A stretch of DNA of 64,000 nt from Georgenia ruanii. GTDB taxonomy: Bacteria; Actinomycetota; Actinomycetes; Actinomycetales; Actinomycetaceae. The translations under genes were made by a program, and so were the position numbers. Under the pieces are notes generated by a model, which saw only the letters and a list, made by a program, of their open reading frames with translations, was not told where the DNA came from and searched no databases. The stretch is taken from NCBI RefSeq assembly GCF_009193175.1, contig NZ_VUKE01000005.1, forward strand, positions 1 through 64,000, given 5' to 3'. Positions 26,092 to 35,352 of this stretch are shown here, piece after piece; within the stretch, counting starts at the first letter, position 1, and every line of letters starts with the position of its first letter.

Positions 26092-26739
26092 TCAGGCCGC
26101 GGCGCCCACCCCACGCAGCTGGACGTCGACGAGCGTGCCCACGTAGTCCCGGATCCCGGCCCGCAGATCGTCGGCGCTCCTCGGCGAGCTGAAGAGCACG
26201 TGGACGAGCACGGCACCCTCGATGGCGTCCAGCAGCTGGTCCACCGGGGTCTGCGGGGGCAGCTCGCCGCTTCCGCAGGCCTGCTGGATCCGGTCGTGCA
26301 GGCTCAGTAACCCGCGGCTGATGCTTCGCTGACGGATCTCGTCGAACTCGGCCGGGTTGGCCTGGGCGGCGGAGTAGAGATGGGTGAGAGCGCGTCCGTG
26401 CTCGCCCAGGTACAGCTCGGCGCGCGCGACCGCGTGGCCGACGAGGTACTCGCGGATGGTGAGGTTCTCGCTCTCGTCCGGCACGACCAGGTGTTCCTCG
26501 AGGTCGTGCAGGGCGTCCATGAGGAGGTCCCGCTTGTCCTTCCACCGCAGGTAGATCGAGGACTTGCCGATGCCGGCGTGGGTGGCGACACCGTCGAGGC
26601 TGAGCCCGGCCCAGCCCCTCTGGCCGAACAGCTCGAGCACGGCGCGGTACGCGCGGGCCTCTGTGTCCGCGTGCCGCGGGCGCCCCGGCCCCCGTCGCAT
26701 GGGGGGCTGCTCAGGCGCGGGCGTCTGCTGCTGCGACAT
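26092..26739 (-). CDS. TetR/AcrR family transcriptional regulator
   Basis: A 215-residue repressor-type protein. The helix-turn-helix reads LSLDGVATHAGIGKSSIYLRWKDKRDLLMDAL after a basic N-terminal MRRGPGRPRHADTEAR. The C-terminal ligand domain resembles the TetR_C_16-like group (VDQLLDAIEGAVLVHVLF). It converges on alkA, and no drug exporter or oxidoreductase is adjacent, so its target is unknown. A 13-14 bp hairpin 140 bases upstream belongs to the next gene. Confidence 0.88.
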   Translation of the reverse strand: MSQQQTPAPEQPPMRRGPGRPRHADTEARAYRAVLELFGQRGWAGLSLDGVATHAGIGKSSIYLRWKDKRDLLMDALHDLEEHLVVPDESENLTIREYLVGHAVARAELYLGEHGRALTHLYSAAQANPAEFDEIRQRSISRGLLSLHDRIQQACGSGELPPQTPVDQLLDAIEGAVLVHVLFSSPRSADDLRAGIRDYVGTLVDVQLRGVGAAA

Positions 26740-26879
26740 CAGTCAGGTCCCTTTCCTCGACGGGTTGCCAGGAGGCTACCTGCGGGGCATGGGGCCCGGG
26801 GCGACATCACGACGACATTCGCAGATGAAAAGGCGCCGCCGACGAAGCGGGCTCGTCTGGCGGGCAGGCGAGCGGCAGA

Positions 26880-26911
26880 CGGGAGGGCAGGCCACCAGGC
26901 CTGCCCTCCCG
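26880..26911 (-). terminator. Hairpin terminator of the 26922 gene
   Basis: A 14-bp perfect stem, CGGGAGGGCAGGCC and its complement, with an ACCA loop lies 11 bases past the stop codon at 26922. It separates this gene from tetR. Confidence 0.75.
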
Positions 26912-26921
26912 ACGGGAGTCG

Positions 26922-27620
26922 TCAGCGCGCCGCCGGAGAAACCACGAGCAGCCACTGCTCGGGCCGCAGCTCGGCGGTCGTGTCCGCCGTCGCGCCCCGC
27001 TCCGCCCGCGCCAGCTCCTGGCACAGGGCGATGGCCGAGGTGAGCAGCTCGCGCAAGCGGTCGTCCGCATCGCCGACGCACGCCGTGGCGATGCCCGGCA
27101 CCGCGAAGTCGAGGATGACCGGACCGGGGTGGTAGCGCACCGGACCGATGACGCCGTGGGCGATGAAGTCGCGGGCCCACCGCGCCGCGAGCGGCACATC
27201 GGCCAGCGCCCGTTCCGTCTCCGGTCGCAGCGTGCCGGGCTCCCGGCCGTCGCCGTCGGCGAGCATGCGGTCGACGCTGAGGATGCCCACGGCCAGGGCC
27301 CGCTGGGTCTCCTCGGCCACCACCGGCAGCGCCGTGGTCGCGGTGAGCAGGGCGATCTCGTGGTTCCAGCGCGGGTCCTTGCTCGTCAGGCCGATCACCG
27401 AGGGGATGAGCGGAGCGAGCTTCGGGCGCGAACGGTCGGAGGTGCAGTCGTTGACCAGCCGCGCGAGATGCGCCAGAAGGGGATGGGTGCACGCCGGGCG
27501 GTCGCTCCACCGCTCGCCGGCGAGGAAGGACGCCAGCTCCATGAAGCACGCGCCGCGTCGTGGGTTCCGGTGCTTCCCGCGGGAGAGCATCGGGAGCATG
27601 TCTGGCTGATCGGTCCTCAT
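26922..27620 (-). CDS. Conserved protein of unknown function, paralogue A
   Basis: A 232-residue protein. The ATG at 27620 (MRTDQPDMLP) is chosen because it aligns with the start of the paralogue at 28709; codons 27623 (ATG) and 27626 (GTG) are alternatives. The most conserved part of the pair is RRGACFMELASFLAGERWSD followed by ACTHPLLAHLARLVND, with invariant Cys, Glu, Trp, Cys, His and Asn that could bind a metal or form an active site. The rest is helical. No signal peptide or membrane helix is seen. It sits downstream of deoD, whose other flank carries the paralogue. Confidence 0.8.
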   Translation of the reverse strand: MRTDQPDMLPMLSRGKHRNPRRGACFMELASFLAGERWSDRPACTHPLLAHLARLVNDCTSDRSRPKLAPLIPSVIGLTSKDPRWNHEIALLTATTALPVVAEETQRALAVGILSVDRMLADGDGREPGTLRPETERALADVPLAARWARDFIAHGVIGPVRYHPGPVILDFAVPGIATACVGDADDRLRELLTSAIALCQELARAERGATADTTAELRPEQWLLVVSPAAR

Positions 27621-27796
27621 CATCACGATCTCACCGGCCTCGGCACTGGGGGTGATGCGCTCCTGACCCCGTCAAGTCTGCGCCTGGCGCCGGGGCCGTG
27701 CAACGGGTGACGCCGAGTTGGGCGGACGAAATCGGGCGTCACCCGGGGTGTTGCCTTGACCGGGGCGGGGCGAGGGCATGACCGCCGGCCGGCTGC

Positions 27797-28504
27797 TCAG
27801 CAGTGCGCGGCGGCGACGGCGAGGAGCAGGGCCCGCGCGAAGTTCTCCTCGCGCTCCTGGGCGCTCATGTCCTGGGAGTGGTCGAGCAGGTGGTCGGAGA
27901 TGGTGAGGACGGCCAGCGCCTCGCGGTCGTGCTGGGCGGCCACGGCGTACAGCGCCGCAGCCTCCATCTCCACCGCCAGCGTGCCGTAGTCCGCGAGGGC
28001 CTGGATCTGCTCCGGCGGATTGCCGTAGAAGTGGTCGCGGGAGACGACGGGGGCGACGTGGACGTTCGTCGCGTCCCCGGCGGCAGCGACCGCGGCGGCG
28101 ACCAGCGGGTAGGACGCGACCGCGGAGAAGTGGATCCCGGGGATCCGGCTGGTGTTCATCGCCGAGTCGGTGTGGGCGCCGAGGGCGATGACGACGTCGC
28201 CCACGGTGACCTTGGGTGCCAGGCCGCCGGCGGTGCCCACGCGGATGATGCGTCGGACGTCGTACTCGGCGAAGAGCTCGTTGGCGTAGATGCCGATGGA
28301 CGGCATCCCCATGCCCGAGGCCATGACGGACAGCGGCTTCCCGTTCACGGTGCCGGTGTAGGCGCCGATCCCGCGCACGTCCGAGACCTTCCGCGCGTCG
28401 GGCATGAGCAGGCTCGCGATGCGCTCGGCGCGCCGCGGGTCCCCGGGCATGAGGACGGCGGGGGCGAAGTCGCCCTTCTCGGCGGCGATGTGCGGGGTGG
28501 CCAT
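27797..28504 (-). CDS. deoD: Purine-nucleoside phosphorylase, DeoD type
   Basis: A 235-residue hexameric-type phosphorylase that splits purine nucleosides with phosphate. The ATG at 28504 has AAGGAG five bases upstream. The N-terminal MATPHIAAEKGDFAPAVLMPGDPRRAE carries the conserved His and the phosphate-binding Gly and Arg. RVGTAGGL, AVEMEAAALYA and TISDHL (with the general-acid Asp) complete the site. Two paralogous unknown proteins flank it on the same strand. Confidence 0.95.
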   Translation of the reverse strand: MATPHIAAEKGDFAPAVLMPGDPRRAERIASLLMPDARKVSDVRGIGAYTGTVNGKPLSVMASGMGMPSIGIYANELFAEYDVRRIIRVGTAGGLAPKVTVGDVVIALGAHTDSAMNTSRIPGIHFSAVASYPLVAAAVAAAGDATNVHVAPVVSRDHFYGNPPEQIQALADYGTLAVEMEAAALYAVAAQHDREALAVLTISDHLLDHSQDMSAQEREENFARALLLAVAAAHC

Positions 28505-28648
28505 GGGGCTCCTTCGGTCGGGTGCGCCGGCGGCCCGCGAGGACCGCGCGGAGGGCGTGCCGCTCGGGCGGCGCCGACCATCGTCCCACGTCGGAACGGA
28601 CGCGGGCGGGACCACGGCCTCGGGCCGACAGACGGACGCGGGCGCGCC

Positions 28649-28682
28649 ACGGCCCGGCGGAGCGGGGGCTCCGCCGGGCCGT
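28649..28682 (-). terminator. Hairpin terminator downstream of the 28709 gene
   Basis: A 15-bp perfect stem (ACGGCCCGGCGGAGC and its complement) with a GGGG loop begins 26 bases after the stop at 28709. It isolates that gene from deoD. Confidence 0.78.
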
Positions 28683-28708
28683 CGATGGCGCCGCGCCGCG
28701 CGGGGTCG

Positions 28709-29386
28709 CTACTGCGTGACGGGGGCGCGCTCCTCGGTCGCCGGTGCCGGCTCCGCCGCCCGGGACTCCTCGTCCGACATGTGCTGGCACAGCGTGATGG
28801 CGTCGGTGAGCAGCTCGTAGAGGATCCGGTCGGCGTCGGCGCCGCGGGAGTGGGCGATGGCCGGGACGGCGTACTCGAGGATCGCCGGCCCGGGGTGCCG
28901 GGTGACGTGGTCGGGACCCATCTGCCGGGCGAACTCCTGGGCCCACCCGGCCGCGGCGGGGTCGTGGCCGAGCGCGTTCTCGCTGCCGGGGCGCAGCGTC
29001 CCCACGGCCCGGCCCTCGTTGAGGGCGAGGAGTCGCTCGCAGGCGAGGATGCCGACGGCCACCGTGGGCCGGCGCAGCGCGGAGGCGTACGGCAGGGCCC
29101 GGGTGGCCACGAGCAGGGCGATCTCGTGGTCCCAGCGCCGGTCGCTGCTCCTGAGCCCGATCACCGAGGGCACCAGCGGGGCGAGCCGCTGCCGGCCGGC
29201 GTCGCTGGTGAAGTCGTTGACCAGCCGCGCGAGGTGCGCGAGCAGCGGATGCGTGCACGCCGGGTGGTCGCTCCACCGCTCCCCGGCCAGCACAGATGCC
29301 ATCTCCATGAAGCACGCGCCACGGCGCGGGCTGCGGTGCTTGCCCCGGCCGAGAACGGGAAGGAAGTCAGTCTGGTCGCTTCGCAT
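28709..29386 (-). CDS. Conserved protein of unknown function, paralogue B
   Basis: A 225-residue protein from an ATG at 29386 (MRSDQTDFLPVLGRGKHR). It matches paralogue A along most of its length. Shared segments include PRRGACFMEMASVLAGERWS, ACTHPLLAHLARLVND, PSVIGL, WDHEIALLVAT and a late RHPGPAILEYAVP. An in-frame ATG at 29413 is an alternative start. The C-terminal 20 residues are Glu/Ala-rich and not shared. The conserved Cys, Glu and Cys-x-His pattern suggests a metal site, but no known family could be named. Confidence 0.8.
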   Translation of the reverse strand: MRSDQTDFLPVLGRGKHRSPRRGACFMEMASVLAGERWSDHPACTHPLLAHLARLVNDFTSDAGRQRLAPLVPSVIGLRSSDRRWDHEIALLVATRALPYASALRRPTVAVGILACERLLALNEGRAVGTLRPGSENALGHDPAAAGWAQEFARQMGPDHVTRHPGPAILEYAVPAIAHSRGADADRILYELLTDAITLCQHMSDEESRAAEPAPATEERAPVTQ

Positions 29387-29500
29387 GTCGACCTCACTCG
29401 CAGGGTGGTCCATCAGGGGTACAGGAAGTGTGTTCCGCGGCACAGCAACGTGCAACGGGGACGTACCCGTCCGATGTCCCCCGGCTCCGGGGGCCCCTGG

Positions 29501-29621
29501 CCGGGTGCCCGGCGGGTGCGTGCTGGGGTGCACTGCTCGGTGCCCGGCGGCGCGTGCCGGGCGCGCTGCTCAGTGCCCGGCGGCGCGTGCTGCGCGCGGC
29601 TCAGTGCCCGGCGGCGAGGGG
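29501..29621. repeat. Imperfect direct repeats upstream of the sodium-coupled transporter
   Basis: The core GTGCCCGGCGGCGCGTGC, in variants, occurs four times at about 33-base intervals, starting near 29501, 29535, 29568 and 29599. The copies lie in the 300-base non-coding gap between the unknown gene at 28709 and the transporter. They may be a regulatory array or remains of tandem duplication. Nothing else was seen in the gap 29387-29688. Confidence 0.55.
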
Positions 29622-29688
29622 CTCGCGGACGCCGCCCCGGCTCGGGCCCGCGATTGCGGACGGTCGTGACTGCCTTCACAGTGTGCCG

Positions 29689-31227
29689 GTGACCACAACC
29701 ACCCAGGCCCCCGAGCGGGAGCAGTGGTCGGGCCAGCTCGGGTTCCTCCTCTCGGCGATCGGCTCGGCCGTCGGCCTCGGCAACATCTGGCGGTTCCCCG
29801 GCGTGGCGTACGAGAACGGCGGCGGGGCGTTCCTCATCCCGTACCTCGTCGCCCTGCTCACCGCCGGCATCCCGATCCTGCTGCTCGACTACTCCCTCGG
29901 GCACCGCTTCCGCGGCTCCGCCCCGGCCGCGTTCCGGCGCCTGGGCCGGCGGTTCGAGGCGCTCGGATGGTTCCAGGTGGCCATCGCGTTCGTCATCGCC
30001 ACCTACTACACGGTCATCCTCGTGTGGGCGATCCGCTACGTCGGCTTCTCGGTGACCCAGGCGTGGGGGAGCGACCCGGCGGGGTTCTTCGTCGGCGACT
30101 TCCTCCAGGACGCCGGGCCCACGCTGAGCACCGACGTCGTCGGCGGGATCTTCTGGCCCATGGTGGCCGTCTGGGCGGTCACCCTCGTCGTGCTCGCCCT
30201 CGGGGTCCAGCGCGGCCTGGAGCGGGCGAACAAGGTCATGCTGCCGCTGCTCGTCGTGCTCTTCACCCTGCTGGTCGTGCGCGCCCTGTTCCTGCCCGGC
30301 GCCGTGGACGGGCTGGACGCCTTCTTCACGCCCAGCTGGAGCGCCCTGGCCGACCCGGGGGTGTGGATCGCGGCCTACAGCCAGATCTTCTTCTCGCTGT
30401 CCATCGGCTTCGGCATCATGCTCACCTACTCGAGCTACCTGCGCCGCCGCGCGAACCTCGTGCCGACGTCGTACGTCGCGGCGTTCGCCAACTCCTCCTT
30501 CGAGGTCCTGGCGGGCCTCGGCGTCTTCGCCACGCTGGGGTTCATGGCCCACCAGCAGGGCGTGGCGGTGGGCGAGCTCGAGGGGATCAGCGGCGTCATC
30601 CTCAGCTTCGTCACCTTCCCGCAGGTCATCTCGATGATGCCGGCCGGCCCGGTGTTCGGGATCCTCTTCTTCGTCTCCCTCACGCTGGCCGGGTTCACCT
30701 CGCTCATCTCGATCCTGCAGGTCGTCTCGGCCGCCTTCCAGGAGAAGTTCGACCTCGGTCGGGCGCGGGGGGTCGGCGTCGTCGGCGGGCTGTGCGCGCT
30801 GATCTCCCTGGCCCTGTACTCGACGACGTCCGGCCTGGCGATGCTCGACACGGCGGACAAGTACGCCAACGAGGTGGGCGTCATCGGCTCGGCCATCACC
30901 ATGTGCCTCGTGGTGGCCTACGGGGCCCGCCGGCTGCCGGAGCTGCAGGCCCACCTCAACTGGGTCTCCACCGCCCGCGTGGGGCGCTGGTGGCGGGTGC
31001 TCGTCGGCGCCGTCGTCCCGCTCGCGCTCACGCTGATGCTCGTCACCAGCCTCGCCGACCTCGTCACCGAGCCCTACGGCGGGTACCCGTGGGCGTTCGT
31101 CAACGCGGTGGGCTGGGGCGTGGCCGGCGGCGCGCTCCTCGCGGCGCTCGCCCTCGCCGCCCTGCGCTGGCGCCGCCCGGTGGACGACTTCGCGCCCGAG
31201 CCGGTGCCGGCGGAGGCGGTCCGATGA
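29689..31227 (+). CDS. Neurotransmitter:sodium symporter (NSS) family amino-acid transporter
   Basis: A protein of about 512 residues with twelve membrane helices. TM1 holds the family hallmark GSAVGLGNIWRFP with the unwound sodium and substrate site. The sodium-binding segments continue in TM6 (YSQIFFSLSIGFGIMLTYSSY) and TM8. The GTG at 29689 is chosen as the last start before QAPEREQWSG; a GTG six bases upstream is possible and no strong ribosome binding site precedes either. The MetS-like small subunit overlaps the stop, which marks this as a MetP-type methionine/alanine importer. Confidence 0.9.
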   Translation: MTTTTQAPEREQWSGQLGFLLSAIGSAVGLGNIWRFPGVAYENGGGAFLIPYLVALLTAGIPILLLDYSLGHRFRGSAPAAFRRLGRRFEALGWFQVAIAFVIATYYTVILVWAIRYVGFSVTQAWGSDPAGFFVGDFLQDAGPTLSTDVVGGIFWPMVAVWAVTLVVLALGVQRGLERANKVMLPLLVVLFTLLVVRALFLPGAVDGLDAFFTPSWSALADPGVWIAAYSQIFFSLSIGFGIMLTYSSYLRRRANLVPTSYVAAFANSSFEVLAGLGVFATLGFMAHQQGVAVGELEGISGVILSFVTFPQVISMMPAGPVFGILFFVSLTLAGFTSLISILQVVSAAFQEKFDLGRARGVGVVGGLCALISLALYSTTSGLAMLDTADKYANEVGVIGSAITMCLVVAYGARRLPELQAHLNWVSTARVGRWWRVLVGAVVPLALTLMLVTSLADLVTEPYGGYPWAFVNAVGWGVAGGALLAALALAALRWRRPVDDFAPEPVPAEAVR

Positions 31228-31379
31228 GCGCGGCCGCCCTCGTCATGCTGGTCGTCGCGCTGCTGGTGGTCTGGGGCGGGCTGGGCGCCGCCGTCGGCTT
31301 CCTCCTGCGGCACCCGCTGCCCGACGACGACGTCGACCGCGTCCTCGGCGAGGAGGGCGCGGACGCGCCGCAGCGGTGA
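31224..31379 (+). CDS. Methionine/alanine import NSS transporter small subunit (MetS type)
   Basis: A 51-residue single-helix protein. The ATG at 31224 overlaps the transporter stop by four bases. The helix AALVMLVVALLVVWGGLGAAVGFLL is followed by RHPLPDDDVDRVLGEE. In Corynebacterium the MetS subunit is required for MetP transport, and the coupling here suggests the same partnership. Confidence 0.88.
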   Translation: MSAAALVMLVVALLVVWGGLGAAVGFLLRHPLPDDDVDRVLGEEGADAPQR

Positions 31380-31570
31380 GACCGAGACGCCGGTGCCACG
31401 AGCACCAGGATGCGCCGGAGCGGTGAGATGACCCACAACCGGACGGGGTGCGTCCGTCCGTGACGGGTGCCCACCGGTCGCGCGCGGACGAACGACGGCG
31501 GGGACAAGTTCCCGGGACCTGTCGCCGTTCGCTTCGCATGCGCGGCCGAGCGGGCGTTCCGTAACCTTAG

Positions 31571-32605
31571 GTGGTGCATCTACGGGGAAACGCCAGCTTC
31601 CGCTACCGCGACAGCGCCATCGTGGCGCTCGCCCACATCGAGGCGCCGGTGGTCGTGACGTCCGCCGAGTTCGAGGAGCGGCTGGCCCCCACCCGCAAGA
31701 AGCTGCGCCTGCCCGACCACCTCCTCGAGCGGGTCTCCGGGGTGCGGGAACGGCGCTGGTGGCGGCCGGGCACCGCGTTCGAGGACATGGCCGCGGAGGC
31801 CGGCAGCAAGGCGCTGGCCGAGGCCGGGGTGGACCCGGGCGAGGTCGGGCTGCTCATCAACACCTCGGTCTCGCGCAGCACCCTCGAGCCGTCCGTGGCG
31901 GTGCGCATCCACGACCGGATGGGGTTGCCGTCGTCGGCGCTGAACTTCGACATCACCAACGCCTGCGTGGGCTTCGTCAACGGCCTGCAGATGGCCGCGG
32001 CCATGGTCGACGCCGGGCAGGTCGCCTACGCCGTCATCGTCAACGGCGAGGACGTGCGGCCCACCCAGGAGGACACCCTCGCCCGGCTCCTGGCCGACGG
32101 AGTGACCCGCCGGGACTACGCCGACCAGTTCGCCTCCCTCACCCTCGGTGACGGCGCCGCGGCCGCCGTGGTCGGCCGGGCCTCGCACCGCCCGGACGGC
32201 CACCGCATCGTCGGGTCGGTCTCCCGCGCCGGCACGGAGCACCACGACCTGTGCGTGGGCAGCTTCGGGAAGATGACCACCGACACCAAGAACCTCCTGC
32301 GCCACGGGCTCGCGCTCGTCACCGACGCCTGGCACGAGGCCGAGGCGGACGGGTGGAACTTCGCCGGCATGGACCGCTACGTCACCCACCAGATCTCCAC
32401 CCCCTACACCCACGCCATCGTCGAGGCCGTGGACCTGGACCCCGCGGCGGTGCCGATCACCTTCGACCGGTGGGGCAACGTCGGCCCGGCCTCCATCGCG
32501 ATGACCCTGTCCGAGCAGGCCGAGTCCCTCAGCGCCGGGGACCGGGTGATGTGCCTGGGCGTGGGCTCCGGGCTCAACACCGCCATCCTGGAGCTCGCCT
32601 GGTGA
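31571..32605 (+). CDS. oleA: OleA, long-chain 3-oxoacid synthase of olefin biosynthesis
   Basis: A 344-residue thiolase-fold enzyme that condenses two fatty acyl-CoAs head to head into a beta-keto acid. The catalytic Cys lies in DITNACVGFVNGL, the His in YVTHQIS and the Asn in RWGNVGPASI. The early LPDHLLERVSGVRERRWW is typical of OleA and distinguishes it from FabH. The start is the GTG pair at 31571/31574. TAACCT at 31562-31567 could be a -10 element placed for leaderless transcription from about 31574. Its stop overlaps the oleBC start. Confidence 0.92.
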   Translation: MVHLRGNASFRYRDSAIVALAHIEAPVVVTSAEFEERLAPTRKKLRLPDHLLERVSGVRERRWWRPGTAFEDMAAEAGSKALAEAGVDPGEVGLLINTSVSRSTLEPSVAVRIHDRMGLPSSALNFDITNACVGFVNGLQMAAAMVDAGQVAYAVIVNGEDVRPTQEDTLARLLADGVTRRDYADQFASLTLGDGAAAAVVGRASHRPDGHRIVGSVSRAGTEHHDLCVGSFGKMTTDTKNLLRHGLALVTDAWHEAEADGWNFAGMDRYVTHQISTPYTHAIVEAVDLDPAAVPITFDRWGNVGPASIAMTLSEQAESLSAGDRVMCLGVGSGLNTAILELAW

Positions 32606-35352
32606 CCGCCATGACGGGGCGGCCGGCGCCCGAGGCCTGGCCCGGCGTGGACCCGGCCTGGTCCCGGGAGGTGGTGGCGGGCGGGCATCGCTGGCACTAC
32701 CTCGACAACCTCAGCTCCCTGGGCGGCGCCGAGCCCCGCGGGACGCTGCTGTGCGTCCACGGCAACCCCACGTGGGCCTACCTGTGGCGCTCGGTGCTCG
32801 CGGCCGGCGCGGCCGCCGGGTGGCGCGCGGTCGCCGTCGACCAGCTCGAGATGGGCTACTCCGAGCGCACCGGCGTCACCCACCGGCTCGCGGACCGGGT
32901 GCGCGAGCTGGGCGAGCTCACCGACGTGCTCGGCCTGTCCGGACCGCTGTGGGACGGCCGGCCGGTGGTGACCGTGGGGCACGACTGGGGCGGCATCGTC
33001 TCGCTCGGCTGGGCCGTGGACCATCCGCGCGAGCTGGCCGCGGTGGTGCTCACCAACACCGCCGTCCACCACGCGGCCCGCACCAAGGTGCCCTACCTCC
33101 TGCGGCTGGCGCGCAGCCGCCGGGTGCACGGCCCGGCCACCGAGGCGACCCCCACCTTCCTCGAGGTGACCCTCGCGCTGGCGCGCCCGGCGCTGGCCCC
33201 GGAGGTCAAGGCCGCCTACCGGGCCCCCTACCGCAGCGCCGCCGGCCGGGCGGGCATCGCCGCGTTCGTCGAGGACATCCCCGTCGACGCCGCCCACCCC
33301 AGCCACGCCGAGCTCGAGCGCATCGCCGCCGGCACCCGGGGGCTGCGCGTGCCCGCGCTGGTCATGTGGGGCCCGCGCGACCCCGTCTTCTACGAGCGCT
33401 ACCTCCGCGATCTGCTCGACCGGCTCCCGCACGCCGACGTCCACCGGTTCGAGGGGGCCGGGCACCTCGTGGTGGAGGACGCCGCGGTCGCCGGCACCCT
33501 CGTGCACTGGCTGGAGCGGCGGAGGGTGGGACGGCCCGCGGCCGAGCGCGACCGCCCGGCCGGCGGCGCAGCGGTAGGGGGCCCGGATGGGGGCGCGGAG
33601 GAGCCGCGCGACCACCCTGCCCGCCCGGCCGCGCCGGCGGGGGAGTACCGCCCCCTGTACGCCGCCCTGGAGGAGCAGGCCGACTCGCCCGTCACCGCCG
33701 TCGTCGCGCTCTCCGGCGCGGGGCGCTCGGAGCTGAGCTGGGCCGAGCTCGCCGCCCGCGTCCGCCACCTCGCCCTCGGCCTGGCCGACGCCGGCGTGCG
33801 CCCGGGGCAGCGGGTCAGCCTGCTCGTCCCGCCCGGCGTGGACCTCACCACGGCCCTGTTCGCGTGCCTGCGCCTCGGCGCCGTCGTCGTCCTCGCCGAC
33901 GCCGGCCTCGGGCTGAAGGGGCTGACCCGGGCGGTGCGCGGCGCCGCCCCCGACCACATCATCGGGATCGAGAAGGCCCTCGTCGCCGCCCGCCTGCTGG
34001 GCTGGCCGGGGCGGAAGTTCATCGCGGTGCCCGGCGGGCACGACGTCGGCTACACCCCGCCGCGCACCGCTCACACCCGCCGGCGCACCTTCCGGATCTT
34101 CGGCAGCATCCGCGAGCTCCTCGCCCGCGGCGCGGTCCTCGACGACGCCGGCGGCCAGCTGCCGCCCGAGCCGGACCCGGACGCCGACGCGACGATCCTC
34201 TTCACCTCCGGCTCCACCGGCCCGGCCAAGGGCGTGGTGTACACCCACCGCCGCCTCGCCGGCATGCGCGACGTCGTCGCCGCCACCTACGGCCTGTCGC
34301 CCGAGCGGAGCTTCGTCGCCGGCTTCGCGCCGTTCGCGCTGCTGGGCACGGCCACCGGCGCCACGAGCGCCACCCCGGACATGGACGTCACCAGCCCGGC
34401 CACCCTCACCGCGGCGGCCCTGGGCGACGCGGCGGCCGCGATCGACGCCTACGCCGTCTTCGCCTCCCCGTCGGCGCTGGCCAACGTCGTGCGCACCGCC
34501 GACGCGCTGTCGCCGGCGCAGCGCGCGGCGCTGGCCCGGGTGCGTCTGTTCCTCTCCGCCGGCGCGCCGATCGCCTCCGAACGCCTGGCGCGGGCCCGCA
34601 CCGTCATGCCGGCCGCCGAGCTGCACACCCCGTACGGGATGACCGAGGTGCTGCCGGTGACCGACGTCTCGCTGGAGCAGGTGGAGGCGGCCGAGGCCGA
34701 CGCGCGGGCGGGCGCTGTCGCCGGCGCGGGCGGCGGGAGCTGCGTGGGCACGCCGGTGGCCGGCGTCCGCGTCCGCATCGTGCCCCTCGACGACCAGGGG
34801 CAGGCGACCGGCCGGCCCACCGACGAGGCCGGGATCACCGGCGAGGTGCTCGTCACCGCGCCGCACCTGAAGGACCGCTACGACCGGCTCTGGGCGACCC
34901 AGGACGCCTCGGCCACCTGGCCCGGCTGGCACCGCACCGGCGACGTCGGCCACCTCGACGCGGCCGGCCGGCTGTGGATCGAGGGGCGGGTCTCGCACGT
35001 CATCGTCACCCCCGACGGCGTCGTCACCCCGGTCCAGCTCGAGAACGACGTGCTCGCCCTGCCCGCGGTGCGGCGCGCGGCGGTGGTCGGCGTCGGTCCG
35101 GTGGGCGCCCAGCAGGTGGTCGTGGTCGTCGAGACCGACCCCGAGATGGACCCGGGCGCCCGGCACCGGCCGGCGCTGGCGCCCGCGGGGCTCGCCCGCG
35201 CCGTGCGGTCGGTCGCGGCGGTGCCCGTCGCGGCGGTGCTGCGCCTCCCCGAGGTGCCCACCGACGTGCGGCACAACTCCAAGGTCGAGCGCGCGCGGAT
35301 CGCCGCCTGGGCGGCGCGCTTCCTCGCCGGGCTGCGGGCGGGCCGGCCGTGA
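32602..35352 (+). CDS. oleBC: OleBC fusion: beta-lactone decarboxylase and beta-lactone synthetase
   Basis: A 916-residue fusion. Residues 1-310 are an alpha/beta hydrolase of the haloalkane dehalogenase type (OleB): HGNPTWAYLW near 53, nucleophile Asp128 in GHDWGG and His288 in GAGHLVVED. A linker of about 30 residues rich in Arg, Ala and Gly follows. The rest is an ANL-family adenylating enzyme (OleC) with P-loop TSGSTGPAKG near 536, HTPYGMTEVLP and HRTGDVGHLD. OleC forms a beta-lactone from the beta-hydroxy acid, and OleB removes CO2 to give the cis-olefin. The GTG at 32602 overlaps the oleA stop; an ATG at 32611 is an alternative. Fused oleBC is known in Actinobacteria such as Micrococcus. 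Confidence 0.93.
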   Translation: MTAMTGRPAPEAWPGVDPAWSREVVAGGHRWHYLDNLSSLGGAEPRGTLLCVHGNPTWAYLWRSVLAAGAAAGWRAVAVDQLEMGYSERTGVTHRLADRVRELGELTDVLGLSGPLWDGRPVVTVGHDWGGIVSLGWAVDHPRELAAVVLTNTAVHHAARTKVPYLLRLARSRRVHGPATEATPTFLEVTLALARPALAPEVKAAYRAPYRSAAGRAGIAAFVEDIPVDAAHPSHAELERIAAGTRGLRVPALVMWGPRDPVFYERYLRDLLDRLPHADVHRFEGAGHLVVEDAAVAGTLVHWLERRRVGRPAAERDRPAGGAAVGGPDGGAEEPRDHPARPAAPAGEYRPLYAALEEQADSPVTAVVALSGAGRSELSWAELAARVRHLALGLADAGVRPGQRVSLLVPPGVDLTTALFACLRLGAVVVLADAGLGLKGLTRAVRGAAPDHIIGIEKALVAARLLGWPGRKFIAVPGGHDVGYTPPRTAHTRRRTFRIFGSIRELLARGAVLDDAGGQLPPEPDPDADATILFTSGSTGPAKGVVYTHRRLAGMRDVVAATYGLSPERSFVAGFAPFALLGTATGATSATPDMDVTSPATLTAAALGDAAAAIDAYAVFASPSALANVVRTADALSPAQRAALARVRLFLSAGAPIASERLARARTVMPAAELHTPYGMTEVLPVTDVSLEQVEAAEADARAGAVAGAGGGSCVGTPVAGVRVRIVPLDDQGQATGRPTDEAGITGEVLVTAPHLKDRYDRLWATQDASATWPGWHRTGDVGHLDAAGRLWIEGRVSHVIVTPDGVVTPVQLENDVLALPAVRRAAVVGVGPVGAQQVVVVVETDPEMDPGARHRPALAPAGLARAVRSVAAVPVAAVLRLPEVPTDVRHNSKVERARIAAWAARFLAGLRAGRP

